Shown piece by piece: positions 6,991 through 9,662 of a stretch of DNA of 9,662 bases. The number at the start of each line of letters is the position of its first letter. The stretch's first letter is position 1. Origin of the DNA: Pyrinomonadaceae bacterium (GTDB taxonomy: Bacteria; Acidobacteriota; Blastocatellia; Pyrinomonadales; Pyrinomonadaceae); the NCBI GenBank assembly GCA_013813825.1, contig JACCRA010000206.1:1-9662 (forward strand), read 5' to 3'. The notes under the pieces were generated by a model. It was not told the origin of the DNA and did no database searches. It was given only the letters and a program-made list of their open reading frames with translations. The translations under genes and the position numbers were made by a program.

Positions 6991-7057
6991 AGCAAGGATG
7001 AGGGCGGGAAGACGAAGGATGAATAAGTCCTTCCCGCCTTCATCCTTCATCCTTGCT
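6991..7057. repeat. Heptamer-based inverted repeat between queE and queC
   Basis: Left arm 6991-7010 (AGCAAGGATGAGGGCGGGAA) pairs with 7031-7057. The right arm has exactly one additional heptamer (a CCTTCAT unit), so the stem would be 11 bp, a 7-nt bulge, then about 8-9 bp. The arms differ by one repeat unit, which suggests copy-number change by slippage. It begins 2 bases after the queE stop and could fold within the queE-queC transcript. No U-tract follows, so readthrough into queC is expected. Confidence 0.7.
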
Positions 7058-7060
7058 GAT

Positions 7061-7086
7061 ATGGGCGGATTCTATGGGCGGATTCG
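7061..7086 (+). repeat. 13-bp tandem duplication at the queC start
   Basis: ATGGGCGGATTC occurs twice, at 7061-7072 and 7074-7085, with a period of 13 bp. The second ATG opens the queC frame. The first is out of frame and would stop after 13 codons at 7102. The duplication therefore places a decoy start just upstream of queC. Confidence 0.85.
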
Positions 7087-7826
7087 ACGAACAAGCATTT
7101 GATTCCCCGGCTGATGAAGCGTCGGAAGAGGCTGACGCCTCATCCCTCATCCCTCATCCCTCATCCCTTGCCGTGTGCCTTGTCTCGGGCGGGATGGACT
7201 CGTGCGTCACGGCGGCCATCGCGCGCGCGGAGAATGACGCGCTGGCGTTCCTGCACGTCTCTTACGGCCAGCGCACGGAGGCGCGCGAGCGGCGGGCGTT
7301 TGTGGAGTTGGCGGTTCATTACGAGGTCACGCACCGGCTTGTCACGTCGATTGAATACCTCGCGCGAATCGGCGGTTCATCTTTAACAGACGCGAACATC
7401 CCGGTGGCGGAGGCGAATCTCACGTCACGCGAAGTGCCGACGAGCTATGTGCCGTTTCGTAACGCGCACTTGTTAGCGATTGCGACGAGTTGGGCTGAGG
7501 TGCTGGGCGCAAGCCGCATCTACATCGGAGTCGTCGCCGAAGACTCTTCCGGCTACCCCGACTGCCGCCCGGAGTTTTACTCAGCCTTTCAGCAGTCCAT
7601 CGACGCGGGCACGCGCCCCGACACCCAGATCGAGATCAGAACGCCGGTCATTCACCTACGGAAAGCCGAGATCGTCCGGCGCGGAATTGAGTTACAAGCG
7701 CCGCTCGAACTAACTTGGTCATGCTACCAAGCCGAAGAGCGGGCGTGTGGAAGCTGCGACTCTTGCGCATTGCGGCTTCGTGCTTTTCGCGAGGCGGGCG
7801 TGAGCGACCCCGTCTCCTACGCTTGA
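7074..7826 (+). CDS. queC: 7-cyano-7-deazaguanine (preQ0) synthase with unusual N-terminal extension
   Basis: Counted from the ATG at 7074 the product has 250 residues. It contains the PP-loop SGGMDS (38-43), which binds ATP and adenylates the substrate. Other features are the LHVSYGQR segment, VPFRNAHLLAIA, the acidic-substrate region EDSSGYPDCRPEF, and a C-terminal zinc site of four cysteines (C217, C225, C228, C231 in WSCY ... ACGSCDSC). QueC converts 7-carboxy-7-deazaguanine plus ammonia and ATP to preQ0. QueC proteins usually begin only a few residues before the PP-loop. Here 37 residues precede it: an acidic stretch, then SSLIPHPSSL, which is a translated heptamer repeat (7141-7169). 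A GTG at 7173 would give a start 4 codons before the PP-loop and leave the repeat outside the gene. A TTG at 7053 is a third option. None has a good ribosome binding site, so the start is uncertain; the enzyme identity is not. Confidence 0.93.
   Translation: MGGFDEQAFDSPADEASEEADASSLIPHPSSLAVCLVSGGMDSCVTAAIARAENDALAFLHVSYGQRTEARERRAFVELAVHYEVTHRLVTSIEYLARIGGSSLTDANIPVAEANLTSREVPTSYVPFRNAHLLAIATSWAEVLGASRIYIGVVAEDSSGYPDCRPEFYSAFQQSIDAGTRPDTQIEIRTPVIHLRKAEIVRRGIELQAPLELTWSCYQAEERACGSCDSCALRLRAFREAGVSDPVSYA
7141..7169 (+). repeat. Heptamer repeat inside or just before queC
   Basis: This 29-base stretch of four CATCCCT units is identical to 6309-6337, the right arm ahead of queE. It lies in frame with queC and ends 3 bases before a possible GTG start at 7173. 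No matching inverted arm lies close by, so it is a direct copy, not a hairpin. Confidence 0.85.
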
Positions 7827-7979
7827 TCCAGCGGCGCGATCTCTGTTATTAGCTGGGTGTGAAAACGACAACCAACGGGGCGACGGGCGCATCTTAAGCA
7901 TCAGTTTCGCTCCCACTTAATTCGACATTTCGTCGCCTTCAGATTAACGAAGATTTTGCTATCAGAGGAGACCGCTTCC

Positions 7980-9305
7980 ATGCGCTTCAGGAACTTTTCG
8001 CAACTGGCCGTCGCCGCGCTGCTCTTCGTGGCCTGCGTCTCAACCGCTTCCGCACAGGTTGTCACGGCCTCCGGCAAAGTGACGCTCAAGCAGGCAGACG
8101 GCACCACCGTCCCGGTGAAAGACGCTGCCGTTAAATTTTATCGCACCGACATTAAGCAAGAGCTGAACGCCAAGACGGATAAGGGCGGCCGGTACGTCAA
8201 CGCCGGGATCCCTCTCATCGGGACTTTCACCATCGCCGTCAGCGCGCCCGGCGCGCGGCCGTCGTACATTACTGACGTGAGAATTTCAGCCCGACCTGAG
8301 AATGACTTTGTGCTCGACCCCGGCGACGGTTCGGCGCTGACGCTGGCACAGATTAAGACAGCGATGGCGGCCGGGCCGGCGGCGGCGGGAACTCCGCGCG
8401 CGGGCGGCGCGTTGTCCGCCGAAGACAAGAAAAAGATGGCGGAACAGCAGGCCGAGATCGCGCGCATCGAGGCCGGAAACGCCAAGATCGTCGAATTGAA
8501 TACCAAGCTGCCGGAGATTCTCAAATCCGGCAACGACGCTTTCACGGCGAAAAAGTACGACGAGGCGCTGACCTTCTACGATCAGGGCATTGTGGCCGAT
8601 CCGACGCAAGCCGTCTTTCACAGCAACAAGGCGACTGTGCTGCGCGCGCGTGGTGTTGACCGCTACAACGTGGCCGTGAAGGCGAAGGACACGCCGGGCA
8701 AAGAAGCCGCCCGCGCCGACTTCAAGATGGCGGCCGAGGAGAATGAAAAGGCCATCGCCGCTCACCGCGAAAACGCCGCCAAGCGCCAGCAGGGTACGGC
8801 GACGACTCCGACAGCCGGCGGCACGCCACAGAACGAAGAACTCGGTTACATGGAGCAACGGGCGGAAACTTACCGCATTGCGTTGCAGACCAGCACGCAA
8901 GTCGATACCGAGGCGGCGATCAAGGCTATTCAGGAGTACATCGCGGCCGAGTCTGATCCGGCGAAGAAAAATAAATCGCAGGCGGGACTCGGCGACGCGC
9001 TGTTCATCGGCGGTCGGATTGACGAGGCGGTTGCCAAGTTCCGCGAGATTCTGGCCTCAAATCCGGGTAATCTTGATGCTATGTTTGGCCTCGGCATCGC
9101 TTTGGCGGCGGCCAACCCGCCACAGATCGCGGAGGCGCGCGACATGCTACAGCAGTTCGTCAGCAAGTCGCCCGAAAACTACGCGCGCAAACCCGACGCC
9201 GTTGAAATGGTCAAGTATCTTGACGAGACGCTGAAAAGTTCGGCTTCTAACAAGGATGAAGACAGCAAGAAGAAACCTGCCAGCGGTAATCGCCGCCGGC
9301 CTTAG
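7980..9305 (+). CDS. Exported carboxypeptidase-regulatory-like and TPR domain protein
   Basis: The protein has 441 residues from the ATG at 7980, chosen because GAGGAG lies 9 bases upstream and a signal peptide follows directly. The signal peptide has basic residues, a core LAVAALLFVACV and a likely cut after A25 (ASA|Q). Residues about 27-112 resemble a carboxypeptidase regulatory-like beta-sandwich (ASGKVTLKQADGTTVPVKDAAVKFYRTD ... AKTDKGGRYVNAGIPLIGTFTIAVSAPG). Residues about 146-185 are Lys/Glu/Ala-rich and probably helical. TPR-like repeats follow at about 183-225 (GNDAFTAKKYDEALTFYDQGI) and 335-380 (GLGDALFIGGRIDEAVAKFREIL), with Ala/Lys-rich helices between. The C-terminus is basic and low in complexity. 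TPRs bind other proteins, so a scaffold role in the periplasm or envelope is plausible, but no partner can be named. The gene is followed by a strong terminator and appears to be transcribed alone. Confidence 0.85.
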   Translation: MRFRNFSQLAVAALLFVACVSTASAQVVTASGKVTLKQADGTTVPVKDAAVKFYRTDIKQELNAKTDKGGRYVNAGIPLIGTFTIAVSAPGARPSYITDVRISARPENDFVLDPGDGSALTLAQIKTAMAAGPAAAGTPRAGGALSAEDKKKMAEQQAEIARIEAGNAKIVELNTKLPEILKSGNDAFTAKKYDEALTFYDQGIVADPTQAVFHSNKATVLRARGVDRYNVAVKAKDTPGKEAARADFKMAAEENEKAIAAHRENAAKRQQGTATTPTAGGTPQNEELGYMEQRAETYRIALQTSTQVDTEAAIKAIQEYIAAESDPAKKNKSQAGLGDALFIGGRIDEAVAKFREILASNPGNLDAMFGLGIALAAANPPQIAEARDMLQQFVSKSPENYARKPDAVEMVKYLDETLKSSASNKDEDSKKKPASGNRRRP

Positions 9306-9312
9306 AACTCAT

Positions 9313-9369
9313 TGACAGCAGACTCTGAAAGCCGTGCCCGAAAGTTTCGGGCACGGCTTTTTGCTGTCA
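9313..9369 (+). terminator. Intrinsic terminator after the TPR protein gene
   Basis: An inner stem pairs AAAGCCGTGCCCGAAA (9328-9343) with TTTCGGGCACGGCTTT (9345-9360), at least 10 GC-rich base pairs, and TTTTT runs through its 3' foot. An outer 8-bp pair, TGACAGCA (9313-9320) with TGCTGTCA (9362-9369), brackets it. It starts 7 bases after the stop codon. The A-rich left foot would also let it work on the opposite strand. Confidence 0.9.
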
Positions 9370-9391
9370 GCTTGACCGGTTAATAATCACC

Positions 9392-9421
9392 TTGACAGCC
9401 TGACGCCAGAGCAAGTATCCT
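9392..9421 (+). promoter_or_regulatory. Candidate promoter for the pilB-like gene
   Basis: A perfect TTGACA (9392-9397) is followed, after 18 bp, by TATCCT (9416-9421, four of six consensus bases). The predicted start near 9428 gives a leader of about 130 nt. That leader holds a small hairpin, AACGATG (9432-9438) with CATCGTT (9444-9450). The rest of the 9370-9557 gap shows nothing else recognisable. Confidence 0.45.
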
Positions 9422-9557
9422 CACCCTGCCAACGATGTTTGTCATCGTTACTGTAAGGCAAACGCTTATGTTGCTTTCGCCGGCGAATTTCTGAGGCGCT
9501 TTCCCCGTCCGTGCCAACTCTCCGCGGTCATCCGCAACTCGTAGAAACATTCGGAAG

Positions 9558-9662
9558 ATGTCAGCAAAATTAGGCGAAATACTGGTTCGCGAAAATCTCC
9601 TGACCGCGCCCCAACTCCGCGAAGCCCTCGACCACCAACGCGAGCACGGCGGCCGCCTCGGC
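9558..9662 (+). CDS. pilB: PilB-like type IV pilus assembly ATPase, N-terminal fragment (runs off window)
   Basis: The 35 codons from the ATG at 9558 to the window edge read MSAKLGEILVRENLLTAPQL, then REALDHQREHGGRLG. This is the start of the MshEN / T2SSE N-terminal domain found in PilB and GspE ATPases (xLGxxLxxxxLxxxxLxxALxxQ, next repeat beginning xLG). PilB powers extension of type IV pili. Some MshEN domains bind c-di-GMP; the pattern here fits the first of the two 24-residue binding repeats, with Lys where Arg is common in the opening RLG. The ATPase domain is off the edge, so GspE or MshE cannot be excluded. The start has only a short GGAAG directly before it as a possible ribosome binding site. 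Confidence 0.75.
   Translation, partial: MSAKLGEILVRENLLTAPQLREALDHQREHGGRLG

Noticed and set aside
6174..7169. Possible CRISPR array from the repeated CATCCCT units
   Set aside because: Units are only 7 bp, adjacent without spacers, and no cas gene is present; they are tandem heptamers.
7827..7979. Promoter for the TPR protein gene
   Set aside because: Only weak matches such as TTGATC with an 18-bp spacer to TATTAG overlapping the queC stop; not strong enough to annotate. No other structure was seen in this 153-bp gap.
9422..9557. Possible c-di-GMP (GEMM) riboswitch in the pilB leader
   Set aside because: A GGCAAACGC stretch is reminiscent, but the conserved GEMM core and its paired second half were not found; only a 7-bp hairpin is clear.

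Overview
The window most resembles a chromosome segment from an Acidobacteriota bacterium, probably class Blastocatellia. This rests on high GC, an extracytoplasmic-function (ECF) sigma / zinc-finger anti-sigma pair with a long proline-rich linker, an exported carboxypeptidase-regulatory plus TPR protein, and many heptamer-based intergenic inverted repeats. The assignment is an inference from gene style, not from a marker gene. Every protein call here comes from motif reading, not from a database search.

Layout. (1) 1-1015 (+): the 3' part of a GGDEF-EAL cyclic-di-GMP enzyme whose start lies outside the window. (2) 1094-6125 (-): four genes in a row, transcribed right to left: an ECF-like sigma factor (6125-5166), its zinc-finger anti-sigma factor (5067 onward, broken by a frameshift at a run of ten C on the coding strand), a secreted M28 zinc aminopeptidase with a fibronectin-like tail (3514-2063), and a single-pass membrane protein with an NTF2/Cds6-like domain (1909-1094). 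A perfect 22-bp hairpin with a U-tract lies between the anti-sigma and peptidase genes, so the peptidase probably has its own transcription start. (3) 6345-7826 (+): queE and queC, two consecutive-pathway enzymes that make 7-deazaguanine precursors of queuosine. A good sigma-70-type promoter lies ahead of them (6242-6270). (4) 7980-9305 (+): a secreted or periplasmic carboxypeptidase-regulatory/TPR protein, closed by a strong intrinsic terminator. (5) 9558-9662 (+): the first 35 codons of a PilB-like type IV pilus ATPase, with an MshEN-type N-terminus, cut by the window edge.

How the genes work together. The sigma and anti-sigma genes form a likely envelope-signal module. queE and queC carry out successive steps (CPH4 to CDG to preQ0). 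The window begins with a c-di-GMP phosphodiesterase domain and ends with a domain type that can bind c-di-GMP, but nothing in the sequence links them directly.

The most distinctive non-coding signal is a family of inverted repeats in four gene gaps. Their arms are tandem copies of related heptamers (CCCTCAT, CCTTCAT, CATTCAT, CCTTGCG). One copy appears to have become part of the queC reading frame. The other points worth checking are the homopolymer frameshift in the anti-sigma gene and the queC start with its 13-bp tandem duplication. I saw no clear new multi-gene system. No gene-free stretch exceeds 300 bases.
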